DNA from: Raskinella chloraquaticus (SeqCode)
GTDB lineage: Bacteria > Pseudomonadota > Alphaproteobacteria > Rhizobiales > UBA4765
DNA: 64,000 nucleotides
Direction of reading: 5' to 3'
Assembly (NCBI GenBank): GCA_002365175.1
Contig: DEZK01000019.1
Coordinates: forward strand, 67,255 to 131,254
Below are positions 53,001 to 61,470 of this stretch, piece by piece; the stretch's first letter is position 1; each line of letters starts with the position of its first letter. The notes beneath the pieces were generated by a model. It did not search any database. It was not told the DNA's origin and was given only the letters and a program-made list of their open reading frames with translations. The position numbers were made by a program, and so were the translations under genes.

Positions 53001-53730
53001 CAGCAGCATCGCTGGCGCCAACGCCAGCGAGCTTCAGCGCTCCGGAAAACGATGGCCGCCCGTCCTGATGGCGAAACAGCGCATCGAGATCGAAGGCGAT
53101 CGGCCGCTCGCTTGGAACCACCGACACCTTGGCGCGGATGCCGTCAACATCCCCTCGTCCGGTCTGGACGGATATCTGCATCGCGCTGCCTTCAAAACGC
53201 GCCATTCCGTCCGCGCGCCACGGGCCGGCAAGACTTGATGCCGATGCGCGCAGCGCCATATTGTCAACGAACAGACGGGTGCCGCGCTCCTCCTGATCAA
53301 TCGTGATTTCGCCCTCGCTGACGACAAGGCTTTCAATCGACAATTCCGGCAAGTCACCGGTCGGCGGCCCGGCGGTAAAGCGACCTCGCCGGTCGAGCGA
53401 CAGCCACAGGCGTGGATTGTCCAGACGCACTTCGCTGGCCTCCCAGCGACCGCGCAGCAGTGGCCCTGTCGCCAGCTCGACCTCAAGATGGGCAATCCGC
53501 ATCTGCGCGCCCGTCTTGCCGATGGTGACGTTGCCAAGCCGCACCAGCGGAACCGGCAACAGCGACAGGTCGATGTCACCACCGATGGTCACCGGCTGCT
53601 TCAGCGCCTGCGTCAGGCGTTCTTCGATGGTTGCGCGATAGCTGCCCCAGTCGATGACGTAGGGAAGCCCGGCAGCGCACAAGAGCGCGAGAACCAGAAG
53701 GCCGGCACATAAAGTCAGCACTCGTCCCAT
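50062..53730 (-). CDS. Large AsmA-family protein
   Basis: A 1222-residue protein with one N-terminal helix (VLTLCAGLLVLALLCAAGLPYVIDW), then the AsmA N-terminal domain (RATIEERLTQALKQPVTIGGDIDLSLLPVPLVRLGNVTIG) and a long repeat of beta-rich segments to the AsmA-2 region. The last about 170 residues include a coiled-coil (RRFEGELARLETLQRQIDEREARLRDIEEKEKERLQ) and a Pro/Ala-rich tail. AsmA proteins form bridges for lipid movement between membranes, so it may work beside MlaA/HpnM-type systems. Stand-alone gene. Confidence 0.9.
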   Translation of the reverse strand: MGRVLTLCAGLLVLALLCAAGLPYVIDWGSYRATIEERLTQALKQPVTIGGDIDLSLLPVPLVRLGNVTIGKTGAQMRIAHLEVELATGPLLRGRWEASEVRLDNPRLWLSLDRRGRFTAGPPTGDLPELSIESLVVSEGEITIDQEERGTRLFVDNMALRASASSLAGPWRADGMARFEGSAMQISVQTGRGDVDGIRAKVSVVPSERPIAFDLDALFRHQDGRPSFSGALKLAGVGASDAAARQAGWRVEANVDAGTETFVAKDIHVVPAGDDRVIALNGVVNITLGEDMRADAVLSARQIDVDRLAGVSAQSPASVVTIFERLVALPSALALPPELYLRGTFDSGSLSLAGGLVQDVHAAVDLRDGKWRLSELRGKLPGQTALKLSAAFEPGAGGMAVTGMIDVTAAAPSLLAAWSGGEFFRAQGERTAGGSGALALRAHYGLSPHRLTLDQMRFGVPGADVSGRADYQWQDVVPQLTVEGMAEEVDLAPVAAFLTPFMSRLSSVAASDAIVKFKAKRLRHGLLDVADIDVGVRRQAGNLSFERIKIGALNGLAVEGDGLVSLANDGTLRLSVSGERLRPALDALASILPPIAVLEALRSRADALAPLAVKLLLENTDGQLSAGVDGDIGGSLVRSSARFVVAATGVPALQAAEGELSNASTPRLLQQLGVWSGNSLAPAPAHLSFDIKSDQEGIGVVSVNAELAGSKAALAGRVALGDLTTMGQGLAFAVSASDVNPLLLSLGLVPSHIDDDMSAVFKGRLLLDQSSLRLADLDGALGDIPVAGDISVRLGPIPLVSGRLRAKSLPIDGLLAFATGTAGHGSGEPWPVQDFVRSPVTGLAGQIAVEGQASEGWPLAVRNPQFVVKFLEDGIGIDDITGEIAGGKLTGNLVLQRDTTKLKIAGRIALESGKLEDIVWKDGARPVAAGGVDLGLTFEGSGRTPAQLIATLEGGGRLVVSNGHFTHLSAAAFAPVIAAAGAATAPDLPRLLPLVQAGLDSGDLMFRVLETPLILHNGVLRAANIALAGADSAVKINAAADVSRLSLLADIDMDGKAADIGAPGPRLSVHFTGPLASPRRRLDVRALGDYLNLRRFEGELARLETLQRQIDEREARLRDIEEKEKERLQKARAAPIPADPPVIAPDAAVRGPVPAAAPSAPRPRQPAARPAPATVNPRLRDLIEGTLRGLPPAQAGDLPAAGAKLAPLPPPVVIPTAPQVGP

Positions 53731-53751
53731 GCGTCAGCCAGTCCTCCCTCG

Positions 53752-55170
53752 TCAGGCGAGCGCCAGCTTGCCAGGGTTCATCAGGTGCAGCGGATCGATG
53801 GCCTGCTTGATCGAGCGCATCAGCGCGACCATGTGCGGTCCATGTTCGGCTTCGAGATATTTGGCCTTTCCCTGGCCGATGCCATGCTCACCCGTACACG
53901 TACCATCCATCGTGATCGCCCGCATGTTGAGCCGCGACACAAAGTCCTGGGCCCGCCTGACCTCGTTGTGATCATTCATATCGACCAGAACCAGCACATG
54001 GAAATTACCATCACCGACATGGCCAACCATCGGCGCAACGAGGTTCGAGCGTTCCAGATCATCCACCGTTTCGGCCACGAAGTCTGCCAGAACCGAGAGC
54101 GGCAGGCAGACATCCGTCGACACGCCCTGCGCGCCGGGCCGCAATTGCAGGGCTGCCCAGTAGGCATCATGGCGCGCCTGCCACAGCTTCGTGCGCTCCT
54201 CCGCCTTGGTTGCCCATTGGAAGGCCCCGCCACCATGCTCAGCGGCGATCTCGGCAAACATCTCGGCCTGTTCCTTGACGCTGGCCGTACTGCCGTGAAA
54301 CTCGAGAAAGAGATGAGGCAGCTCGGGCAGAGTGAGCTTTGAATAATGATTGGAGGCCTTCACCTGCAAGGCATCGAGCAGTTCGATGCGTGCCACCGGC
54401 AGGCCCATCTGGATAGTGGCGATCGTCACATCGCAGGCCGCCTTGACGGAGGGAAACGAACATACGCCAGCCGACATCGCCTCGGGGATACCATACAGCT
54501 TGAGCGTGATCTCGGTGATGAGGCCGAGCGTTCCCTCGGAGCCGACAAAAAGGCGGGTGATATCGTATCCTGCCGATGTTTTCTTGACGCGCCGGCTCGT
54601 CGTCATGATCGCGCCATCCGCTGTCACGACTTTCAACGCCAGCACGTTTTCGCGCATCGTCCCATAGCGCACCGCATTCGTGCCCGAGGCGCGCGTTGAT
54701 GCCATCCCGCCAATCGAGGCGTCCGCGCCCGGATCGATAGGAAAGAAGAGGCCGGTATCGCGGATGGTCTCGTTGAGCTGCTTGCGGGTGACGCCAGGCT
54801 CGACCACGCAGTCAAGATCTTCAGGATGAACCGCAAGAACCCGATTCATCTGGCTGAAATCAACTGAAATACCACCAAGAGGCGCGTTCACATGGCCCTC
54901 TAGCGACGTGCCCGTTCCAAACGGGATGATCGGCACGCGGTGGGCGGCGCAGACCCGCACGATCTCCTGCACTTCGTCGCTCGAGCGCACGAACGCGACC
55001 GCATCGGGAAGTTGCGGGGCAATCCACGTCGTCGTGTGCGAATGCTGGCGGCGGATATCTTCGCCGCGCTGGAGACGATCGCCAAAACGCTGGGTCAAAA
55101 CACCAATAACGGTCTCCACCGCCTGCCGTGACGGGGGGCTGGCAATCGACGGCGTTGCGGTATCGGCCAT
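53752..55170 (-). CDS. FAD-linked oxidase, D-lactate dehydrogenase (cytochrome) type
   Basis: A 472-residue flavoprotein of the GlcD/Dld type. The PCMH FAD domain includes IIPFGTGTSLEGHVNAPLGGISVDFSQMNRVLAV, DCVVEPGVTRKQLNETIRDTGLFFPIDPGADASIGGMASTRASGTNAVRYGTM and FVGSEGTLGLITEITLKL; the C-terminal oxidase domain ends with MDGTCTGEHGIGQGK and HLMNPGKLALA. It likely oxidises D-lactate or a related 2-hydroxy acid. The start at 55170 (MADTATPSI) is chosen over an upstream extension without similarity. Together with lutABC it would cover both lactate isomers. Confidence 0.9.
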   Translation of the reverse strand: MADTATPSIASPPSRQAVETVIGVLTQRFGDRLQRGEDIRRQHSHTTTWIAPQLPDAVAFVRSSDEVQEIVRVCAAHRVPIIPFGTGTSLEGHVNAPLGGISVDFSQMNRVLAVHPEDLDCVVEPGVTRKQLNETIRDTGLFFPIDPGADASIGGMASTRASGTNAVRYGTMRENVLALKVVTADGAIMTTSRRVKKTSAGYDITRLFVGSEGTLGLITEITLKLYGIPEAMSAGVCSFPSVKAACDVTIATIQMGLPVARIELLDALQVKASNHYSKLTLPELPHLFLEFHGSTASVKEQAEMFAEIAAEHGGGAFQWATKAEERTKLWQARHDAYWAALQLRPGAQGVSTDVCLPLSVLADFVAETVDDLERSNLVAPMVGHVGDGNFHVLVLVDMNDHNEVRRAQDFVSRLNMRAITMDGTCTGEHGIGQGKAKYLEAEHGPHMVALMRSIKQAIDPLHLMNPGKLALA

Positions 55171-55275
55171 GACGTTGTTCCTCGACACTCTTGCTAATCT
55201 CGCTTTGTGGCGGAAAGCTAACAGAGGCGCCCGCCGGGAGCAAAGTTTCTGCGCCGCATGGGGAGACAGCAGCAC

Positions 55276-55761
55276 GTGAGCGACACCGCCTACCCTTTCC
55301 GCTCATCGACGATGACCGTCGAGCCTGCATGGATCGACTATAACGGCCATCTCAACATGGCCTATTATAATGTTCTCTTCGACCGCGCCATCGACGAGGC
55401 GGCGATTGATCTGGGGCTGGGGCCGGCCTATCTGGCTGAGGCGCAAGCCAGTTTCTATACAGCCGAAGCGCATATCCGCTATCTGCACGAAATTCACGCG
55501 CAGGATGAGGTATTTTGTCTCACACGCCTGATCGGCGCTGACGAAAAGCGCCTGCACTGGTGGCAGGAATTATGGCGCCATGGCGATCATACCCTGTCAG
55601 CGACGTCCGAACAGATCGCCCTTCACGTCGATATGGCAGCAAAAAGAGTAACCCCCTTTCCCGGCCACATCCTTGAACGCATCGTCCTCTGGCGTACAAG
55701 CGACGCACTTCTGCCGCAGCCTGATGGTGCTGGCAGGCGCGTGAGCCTCAAACGACAATAG
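55276..55761 (+). CDS. Hot-dog fold thioesterase
   Basis: A 161-residue protein of the 4-hydroxybenzoyl-CoA thioesterase type: PAWIDYNGHLNMAYYNVLFDRAIDEA has the DxNGHxN motif with the catalytic Asp, followed by EAHIRYLHEIHAQDEVFCLTRLIGADEKRLHWWQELW. Closest layout is the carnitine-associated betainyl-CoA thioesterase; substrate uncertain. GTG 55276 follows GGAGA. Confidence 0.86.
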   Translation: MSDTAYPFRSSTMTVEPAWIDYNGHLNMAYYNVLFDRAIDEAAIDLGLGPAYLAEAQASFYTAEAHIRYLHEIHAQDEVFCLTRLIGADEKRLHWWQELWRHGDHTLSATSEQIALHVDMAAKRVTPFPGHILERIVLWRTSDALLPQPDGAGRRVSLKRQ

Positions 55762-55871
55762 GGCGACCACGCTTATCGTGCCCGCATCCGCCATTATTTT
55801 GCTAATGTCGGGCGTTGAAGATTCGCCACAAGGCAGCGTTATGCCCATCGCGCCTTCCGGACATGAGGATC

Positions 55872-58241
55872 ATGGCCCAGTTCTCCCGCCTGCCTGCTGA
55901 AGCCGCTCCGGCACCGCGCCCCGGCGGCATTGCCGCGCGGGCGCAGGGTCTTGGCGCCGGGATCGACTGGGTTGAGAGGCTGAACCCCGAGCAGCGGGCT
56001 GCCGTTGAGGCGACCGAGGGCGCGGTTCTTGTTCTGGCGGGCGCTGGCACCGGCAAGACGCGCGTGCTGACCACCCGGATCGCCTACCTGCTGGCCACGC
56101 ACAAGGCCTACCCGCGTGAAATCCTCTCCGTCACCTTCACCAACAAGGCGGCGCGCGAGATGCACCACCGCATCGGCTCCCTCATCGGCCAGTCGGTCGA
56201 GGGGATGCCATGGCTAGGCACCTTTCACTCCATCGGCCGCAAGATCCTCATCCGTCATGCCGAGGCGGCGGGACTGAAGTCGAATTTCACCGTGCTTGAC
56301 ACTGACGACCAGCTACGGCTCCTCAAGCAGCTCATTCAGGCCGAGGGGCTCGACGACAAGCGCTGGACCGCCCGCCAGCTTGCCGGATTGATCGATGGCT
56401 GGAAAAATCGTGGCCTGTCGCCTGACGAAGCAAACCCTGCCGATGGCGCTTATTTCGGCAATGGCCGTGGACTGAAACTCTATAGCGCCTATCAGGAGCG
56501 GCTGAAAACCCTCAACGCGGCCGATTTCGGCGATCTGCTGCTGGAGCCGATCCGCATCCTGCGCAAGGCGCCCGATCTGCTGGCCGATTACCGTCAGCGT
56601 TTCAAATACATTCTCGTCGACGAGTATCAGGACACCAATGTCGCGCAATATCTGTGGCTGCGGCTGCTGGCCGGCGAGCGCGGAAATATCTGCTGCGTTG
56701 GTGATGATGATCAGTCGATTTACGGCTGGCGTGGCGCCGAGGTCGATAATATTCTGCGCTTTGAACGTGATTTTCCTGGCGCCACCGTCATCCGCCTTGA
56801 ACGCAATTACCGCTCAACCGGTCACATTCTGGCAACTGCCGCCCATCTCATCGCCCATAATGAGGGAAGGCTCGGCAAAACCCTTTTTGCCGACAGCGCG
56901 GAAGACGGCGACAAGCCGACCGTAACCTCAGCCTGGGACAGCGAGGAGGAGGCGCGCCTTGTCGGAGAGACTATCGAGAATTTCCAGCGCGAACGCCACA
57001 GCCTGAACGAGATCGCCATTCTGGTGCGCATCTCCGCCCAGATGCGCGCCTTCGAAGAGCGCTTCGTGTCCATCGGGCTGCCCTATCGCGTCATCGGCGG
57101 CCCACGCTTTTATGAGCGCGCTGAAATCCGCGACGCGCTCGCCTATCTGCGCCTGGCCGCCAACCCGTCGGATGATCTGGCCTTCGAGCGCATCGTCAAC
57201 GTCCCCAAGCGCGGTCTTGGTGATGCCAGCCTCAAGATGATGCATGTCATCGCCCGCTCGCGGGCTGTGCCGCTGATGCAGGCAGCGCGCGCGCTTTCAG
57301 AAAGCGAGGAGATGAAGGCAAAGCCCCGGGCAGCCCTTGCCGGTATCGTCTCTCATTTCGCGCGCTGGCACAGCCTTGTCGACACGTCACGGGCGGCTGA
57401 ACTCGCCGAAATCATCCTTGATGAATCGGGCTATAGCGAGATGTGGCGCAATGAGCGCTCGGCTGACGCACAGGGGCGCCTTGAAAACCTCAAAGAGCTG
57501 GTGCGGGCGCTCGGCGAATTCGACAGCCTGGCGGCCTTCCTGGAGCATGTGTCGCTCGTCATGGACGCTGACCGCCGCGACAGTGACGAGGCGGTATCCA
57601 TCATGACGCTCCACGCCGCCAAGGGTCTTGAATTCGATACCGTTTTCCTGCCGGGCTGGGAGGAGGGCCTGTTTCCAAGCCAGCGGGCGCTTGATGAAAA
57701 CGGGCGCGCCGGCCTTGAGGAGGAACGACGTCTGGCCTATGTCGGCCTGACCCGCGCCAAGAAACGGGCGCGCATTCATTTTGCCCAGAACCGCATGATC
57801 CACGGCCTGTGGTCGAGCACGCTTCCTTCGCGTTTCCTCGACGAACTGCCCGACGACCATGTCGAGGTCATCGAGGCTCCGAGCGCCTATGGCTATAGCG
57901 CCCGCAATTCCTATGGAGCATCACGCTTCGAGGGGCGGCATGATCCCTTCTCGGGCGTTTATTCGACGCCTGGATGGCAGCGTGCGGTCGCCAACAAGGC
58001 ACGACTTGCTGAGAGCAACGCAGGAATGACCGGTGGGCAGCGCCCGCAGGCACGGATGATTGATGGCGAGATCATCGCCCGCTCCAGTGGCGATGCGTCA
58101 GCCTTCCAGCCGGGCGACCGTGTCTTCCACGACAAGTTCGGTTATGGCGATATCACCGCGCTTGAAGGCAACAAGGCAACCGTGCTCTTCGACAAAGCGG
58201 GCGAAAAACGCGTGCTCGACAGCTTCCTGAAAGCTGCCTAA
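55872..58241 (+). CDS. UvrD/PcrA-type DNA helicase
   Basis: A 789-residue superfamily 1A helicase. Motif I is LVLAGAGTGKTRVLTTRIAYLL, Ia FTNKAAREM, II ILVDEYQDTN, III CVGDDDQSIYGWRGAE, IV RLERNYRS, V TLHAAKGLEFDTVFLPGWEEGLFP, VI EEERRLAYVGLTRAKKRA. The C-terminal end (FHDKFGYGDITALEGNKATVLFDKAGEKRVLDSFL) is the PcrA-like Tudor domain. It acts in DNA repair or clearing of transcription complexes. ATG 55872 (MAQFSRLPA) is chosen because GAGG lies 5-6 nt upstream; ATG 55863 is the alternative. Confidence 0.94.
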   Translation: MAQFSRLPAEAAPAPRPGGIAARAQGLGAGIDWVERLNPEQRAAVEATEGAVLVLAGAGTGKTRVLTTRIAYLLATHKAYPREILSVTFTNKAAREMHHRIGSLIGQSVEGMPWLGTFHSIGRKILIRHAEAAGLKSNFTVLDTDDQLRLLKQLIQAEGLDDKRWTARQLAGLIDGWKNRGLSPDEANPADGAYFGNGRGLKLYSAYQERLKTLNAADFGDLLLEPIRILRKAPDLLADYRQRFKYILVDEYQDTNVAQYLWLRLLAGERGNICCVGDDDQSIYGWRGAEVDNILRFERDFPGATVIRLERNYRSTGHILATAAHLIAHNEGRLGKTLFADSAEDGDKPTVTSAWDSEEEARLVGETIENFQRERHSLNEIAILVRISAQMRAFEERFVSIGLPYRVIGGPRFYERAEIRDALAYLRLAANPSDDLAFERIVNVPKRGLGDASLKMMHVIARSRAVPLMQAARALSESEEMKAKPRAALAGIVSHFARWHSLVDTSRAAELAEIILDESGYSEMWRNERSADAQGRLENLKELVRALGEFDSLAAFLEHVSLVMDADRRDSDEAVSIMTLHAAKGLEFDTVFLPGWEEGLFPSQRALDENGRAGLEEERRLAYVGLTRAKKRARIHFAQNRMIHGLWSSTLPSRFLDELPDDHVEVIEAPSAYGYSARNSYGASRFEGRHDPFSGVYSTPGWQRAVANKARLAESNAGMTGGQRPQARMIDGEIIARSSGDASAFQPGDRVFHDKFGYGDITALEGNKATVLFDKAGEKRVLDSFLKAA

Positions 58242-58250
58242 ATCCTGCCG

Positions 58251-59162
58251 ATGACCACCGTCCTGTGCACCACTCTCACCAACGAAGCGCTTGCCACCCG
58301 TCTCGCCGACGGGCTGATGGATGGCGAACACCACCTGCCCCTGAGCGCTGCCGGCGCTTTTGAAGCCGAACCGCCCCTGTGGCGTTTCGAGGCCTGGTTC
58401 ACTGAAGCCCCTGACCTTGGCGATTTCACCATGACGGGGCGGCGTCTTCTGGGGCCGGATTTCGATCAGCTCCGCTTTGATTTCAAGCAGGTCGACGATG
58501 CCGACTGGGTGGCGATCGCACTTGAAGACCTGCCGCCGGTTCGCGCTGGACGGTTTGTGGTCCACGGCGAACATGATCGCCACAAATTGCGCCCCAACGA
58601 GATCGGTCTGGAAATCGAGGCAAGCCTGGCCTTCGGCACCGGCCATCACCCGACGACGCTCGGCTGTCTGCTGGCAATCGACCATTGGCTGAAACAGCAG
58701 CGACGGCGCAAGGGTGCGCGCATCAAGACGGCTTCTCGCAGGATGCTCGATGTCGGAACCGGCACCGGCGTGCTGGCGCTAGCCTTTGCCAAGGCTGCAA
58801 AAGCCGATGCGATTGCGGGCGATCTTGACCGCGAGGCAGTGCGCATTGCCGGCGAGAACGCAGTAAAGGCCGGCATGGCCTGGCGCGTCGGCGTCGTTGA
58901 GGCGGCAGGCACCGCCCACCCGCTCATCCGCTTCAACGGCCCCTATCCCCTCATTGTAGCCAACATCCTCGCCAGCCCGCTGATGCGCCTGGCGCCCGCC
59001 CTTCACAATGCCAATGAACGTGGGGGAACGCTCATCCTGTCAGGGCTGCTCGCCTGGCAGGCGCGGCCGGTTGCCGCGCGCTACCAGGCGCAGGGGTATC
59101 GCCTGGCCTGTCGCCGGATCATCGGCGACTGGGCGACACTTGTGCTTGTCAGACAGGATTGA
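58251..59162 (+). CDS. prmA: Ribosomal protein L11 methyltransferase-like
   Basis: A 303-residue SAM-dependent methyltransferase: IGLEIEASLAFGTGHHPTTLGCLLAIDHWL, RMLDVGTGTGVLALAFAKAAKADAIAGDLDREAVRIAGENA, and LIVANILASPLMRLAPAL carry the SAM-binding loop, the acidic end of strand 2 and the NxxxxxL motif of PrmA. It is 9 bp after the helicase gene and probably in the same transcript. Confidence 0.9.
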   Translation: MTTVLCTTLTNEALATRLADGLMDGEHHLPLSAAGAFEAEPPLWRFEAWFTEAPDLGDFTMTGRRLLGPDFDQLRFDFKQVDDADWVAIALEDLPPVRAGRFVVHGEHDRHKLRPNEIGLEIEASLAFGTGHHPTTLGCLLAIDHWLKQQRRRKGARIKTASRRMLDVGTGTGVLALAFAKAAKADAIAGDLDREAVRIAGENAVKAGMAWRVGVVEAAGTAHPLIRFNGPYPLIVANILASPLMRLAPALHNANERGGTLILSGLLAWQARPVAARYQAQGYRLACRRIIGDWATLVLVRQD

Positions 59163-59169
59163 TCGGCGA

Positions 59170-59391
59170 TCACGCCTTCAGGCGTTCGAAGATGGAGGCT
59201 CGGGTCAGTCCGAGCTGAGCGAGTTCCAGGTCTGTTTTGCGCGCAAAATAGGCCATGGCATGTAGACGCCCGCTCGTTTCGAAGGCGGCGATGAGCGCGC
59301 GCACGAAAGCGGGAAGCGGCTTGTCGGTTACGTCCGGCTTCGTCGAATTAACAGAAAAACGATCAAAAACATTGATAGTAGAGCTGGTCAT
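59170..59391 (-). CDS. DUF1127-type small protein
   Basis: A 73-residue protein. The C-terminal part AMAYFARKTDLELAQLGLTRASIFERLKA has the DUF1127 pattern (L..LGL.R..I). DUF1127 proteins in alphaproteobacteria include small RNA-binding proteins affecting stress and metabolism. AGGAG lies well placed before ATG 59391. Converges with prmA. Confidence 0.75.
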   Translation of the reverse strand: MTSSTINVFDRFSVNSTKPDVTDKPLPAFVRALIAAFETSGRLHAMAYFARKTDLELAQLGLTRASIFERLKA

Positions 59392-59655
59392 CTCTGTTCT
59401 CCTTTCAAGAAAACGTCGATTCCCTCCAAATTTTCTTGTTGCACTGCAATATAGACAAACTGCCATCGGCGCTAGGACCCTGGCGAATGGGCAGGCCTGC
59501 GTCTGTGGCATGGAACGCAAAGGGTTTGTTCATATTTGATCACGGCGCCCTGCCGGATATGGCTGAGAAGCCCCCGTCTGCGTGCGCGCCTGCCATGCTG
59601 GATTGACCGCAATCGCCGCTTCCCTCACCCGCCTAGTCCGCTCTATGGTCATGGC

Positions 59656-61470
59656 ATGTTCCAAACCTTCGATGTTCTGTCCTCTCCTCAAGATGGGCCG
59701 CCACGTCTGGCCAGGCTGCGAGCTGAGCTGAAGCGTCGCAAGCTGAGCGGCTTCATCATTCCGCGCGCTGACGAGTACCAGAACGAATACATCCCCGCGT
59801 CCAGCGACCGGTTGCGCTGGCTCACCGGTTTTACCGGCTCTGCCGGGACGGCCATTGTGATGGCTGAGAGCGCCGCTTTGGTAACCGATGGCCGTTACGT
59901 GCTTCAGGCATCCCGCCAGGTCGATCAGGCAAGTTTCGAGGTCGTGCATTCCGCCGATGTGACGCTTGAGGCGTGGATTGGCAAACACCTGCCCAAAAAG
60001 GGCATTCTCGGCATTGATCCCTGGCTTCACACCGCCAATCAGATCGCATTGCTGAAGAAGGTGGTTGAAGAGGCCGGCGGACGGCTTGAAAAGCTGGCGA
60101 GCAACCCCCTCGATGCCATCTGGCAGGACAGACCGGCCCCGCCGCAGGCAAAAATCATGCTTCACCCGCTGTCTCTTGCCGGAGAGGATGTGGGCCACAA
60201 GCTCGCCCGTGTCCGCGACGCGCTTGGATTGCTCAACGCCAGCCATTGCGTCCTCACCCAGACCGATGCCATCGCCTGGCTGTTCAATATCCGCGGCGGC
60301 GATGTCGCTCACGCGCCCTTGCCGCTCGCCTTCGCGCTGCTCCCGCGCAAAGGAAAGGTTCAGCTCTTCATCGATCCGCAGAAGCTTGACGTCGATGTCC
60401 GCAAGGCCTTGAAACCGACGACGGAGCTGTTCCCGCCTGCGGCGTTTGCCGACAAACTCGCGCAGCTGGCACAAGGGAGCACCGGCATCCTCGTTGATCC
60501 CGCGAGCGCCGCCGCCGCCATTGCCGACATCATCAGCGATGCGGGCGGGAAGCTGATTGCGGCTGCCGACCCTGTTCATCCGATGAAAGCGCCGAAAAAC
60601 AGCGCCGAACTGGCAGGAACCCGCGCCGCCCATCGTCGCGACGGCACGGCACTGGTCCATTTCCTGCACTGGTTCGACCAGGAGGCGCCGAAAGGCAAGA
60701 TCGACGAGATCGCCGCTGCAATCGCGCTCGAGAAATTCCGCGCCGCGAGCGGCGAATTGCGTGACATCTCCTTCCCGACGATTGCCGGCGCCGGCCCTAA
60801 CGGGGCGATCATTCATTATCGCCCGACTGTCGAAACCAACCGCCTGCTTGATCGCGATTCCCTCTTTCTCGTTGATTCAGGTGGCCAGTATCAGGATGGC
60901 ACCACCGACGTCACCCGAACTCTTGCCGTCGGCACGCCCTCATCCGAAATGCGCAGGCGCTATACGCTGGTTCTGAAAGGGATGATCGCCATCTCGCGCG
61001 CGGTCTTTCCCGCCGGCACCAGCGGCACGCATCTTGATGCGCTGGCGCGCCAGTTCCTGTGGCGCGAGGGCCTTGATTACGATCACGGGACCGGTCACGG
61101 CGTCGGCAGCTACCTGTCAGTGCATGAGGGCCCGCAGCGCATATCGAAGGCGCCATCTGCGGTCCTGGAGCCCGGCATGATCATTTCCAACGAGCCCGGA
61201 TTCTACAAGCCGGGTGCCTATGGCATTCGCCTGGAAAATCTCCTGGTAGTGACGCCGCTGGAGGTCCCCACCGATGGCGAGCGGGCGATGATGGGCTTTG
61301 AAACGTTGACGCTCGCGCCCTTCGACCGCCACTGCATCGATGCCCGCCTGCTCGATATCGAGGAGCGCGCCTGGCTGGATGCCTACCATGCCCGCGTGCT
61401 GCGTGAGATCGGCCCGACATTATCCGTCACATTGCGCAACTGGCTGGCAAAGGCGTGCTGCCGCTTATGA
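59656..61470 (+). CDS. pepP: Xaa-Pro aminopeptidase (M24B)
   Basis: A 604-residue metallopeptidase with two creatinase-like N-terminal domains and the M24 catalytic domain. Metal ligands: the Asp pair in FLVDSGGQYQDGTTDVTRT, His in YDHGTGHGVGSYLSVHEGP, Glu in ISNEPGFYKPGAYGIRLENLLVV. It removes N-terminal residues before Pro. ATG 59656 is the only ATG near the conserved start; its upstream extension is not conserved in character. Overlaps the MFS gene by 4 bp. Confidence 0.93.
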   Translation: MFQTFDVLSSPQDGPPRLARLRAELKRRKLSGFIIPRADEYQNEYIPASSDRLRWLTGFTGSAGTAIVMAESAALVTDGRYVLQASRQVDQASFEVVHSADVTLEAWIGKHLPKKGILGIDPWLHTANQIALLKKVVEEAGGRLEKLASNPLDAIWQDRPAPPQAKIMLHPLSLAGEDVGHKLARVRDALGLLNASHCVLTQTDAIAWLFNIRGGDVAHAPLPLAFALLPRKGKVQLFIDPQKLDVDVRKALKPTTELFPPAAFADKLAQLAQGSTGILVDPASAAAAIADIISDAGGKLIAAADPVHPMKAPKNSAELAGTRAAHRRDGTALVHFLHWFDQEAPKGKIDEIAAAIALEKFRAASGELRDISFPTIAGAGPNGAIIHYRPTVETNRLLDRDSLFLVDSGGQYQDGTTDVTRTLAVGTPSSEMRRRYTLVLKGMIAISRAVFPAGTSGTHLDALARQFLWREGLDYDHGTGHGVGSYLSVHEGPQRISKAPSAVLEPGMIISNEPGFYKPGAYGIRLENLLVVTPLEVPTDGERAMMGFETLTLAPFDRHCIDARLLDIEERAWLDAYHARVLREIGPTLSVTLRNWLAKACCRL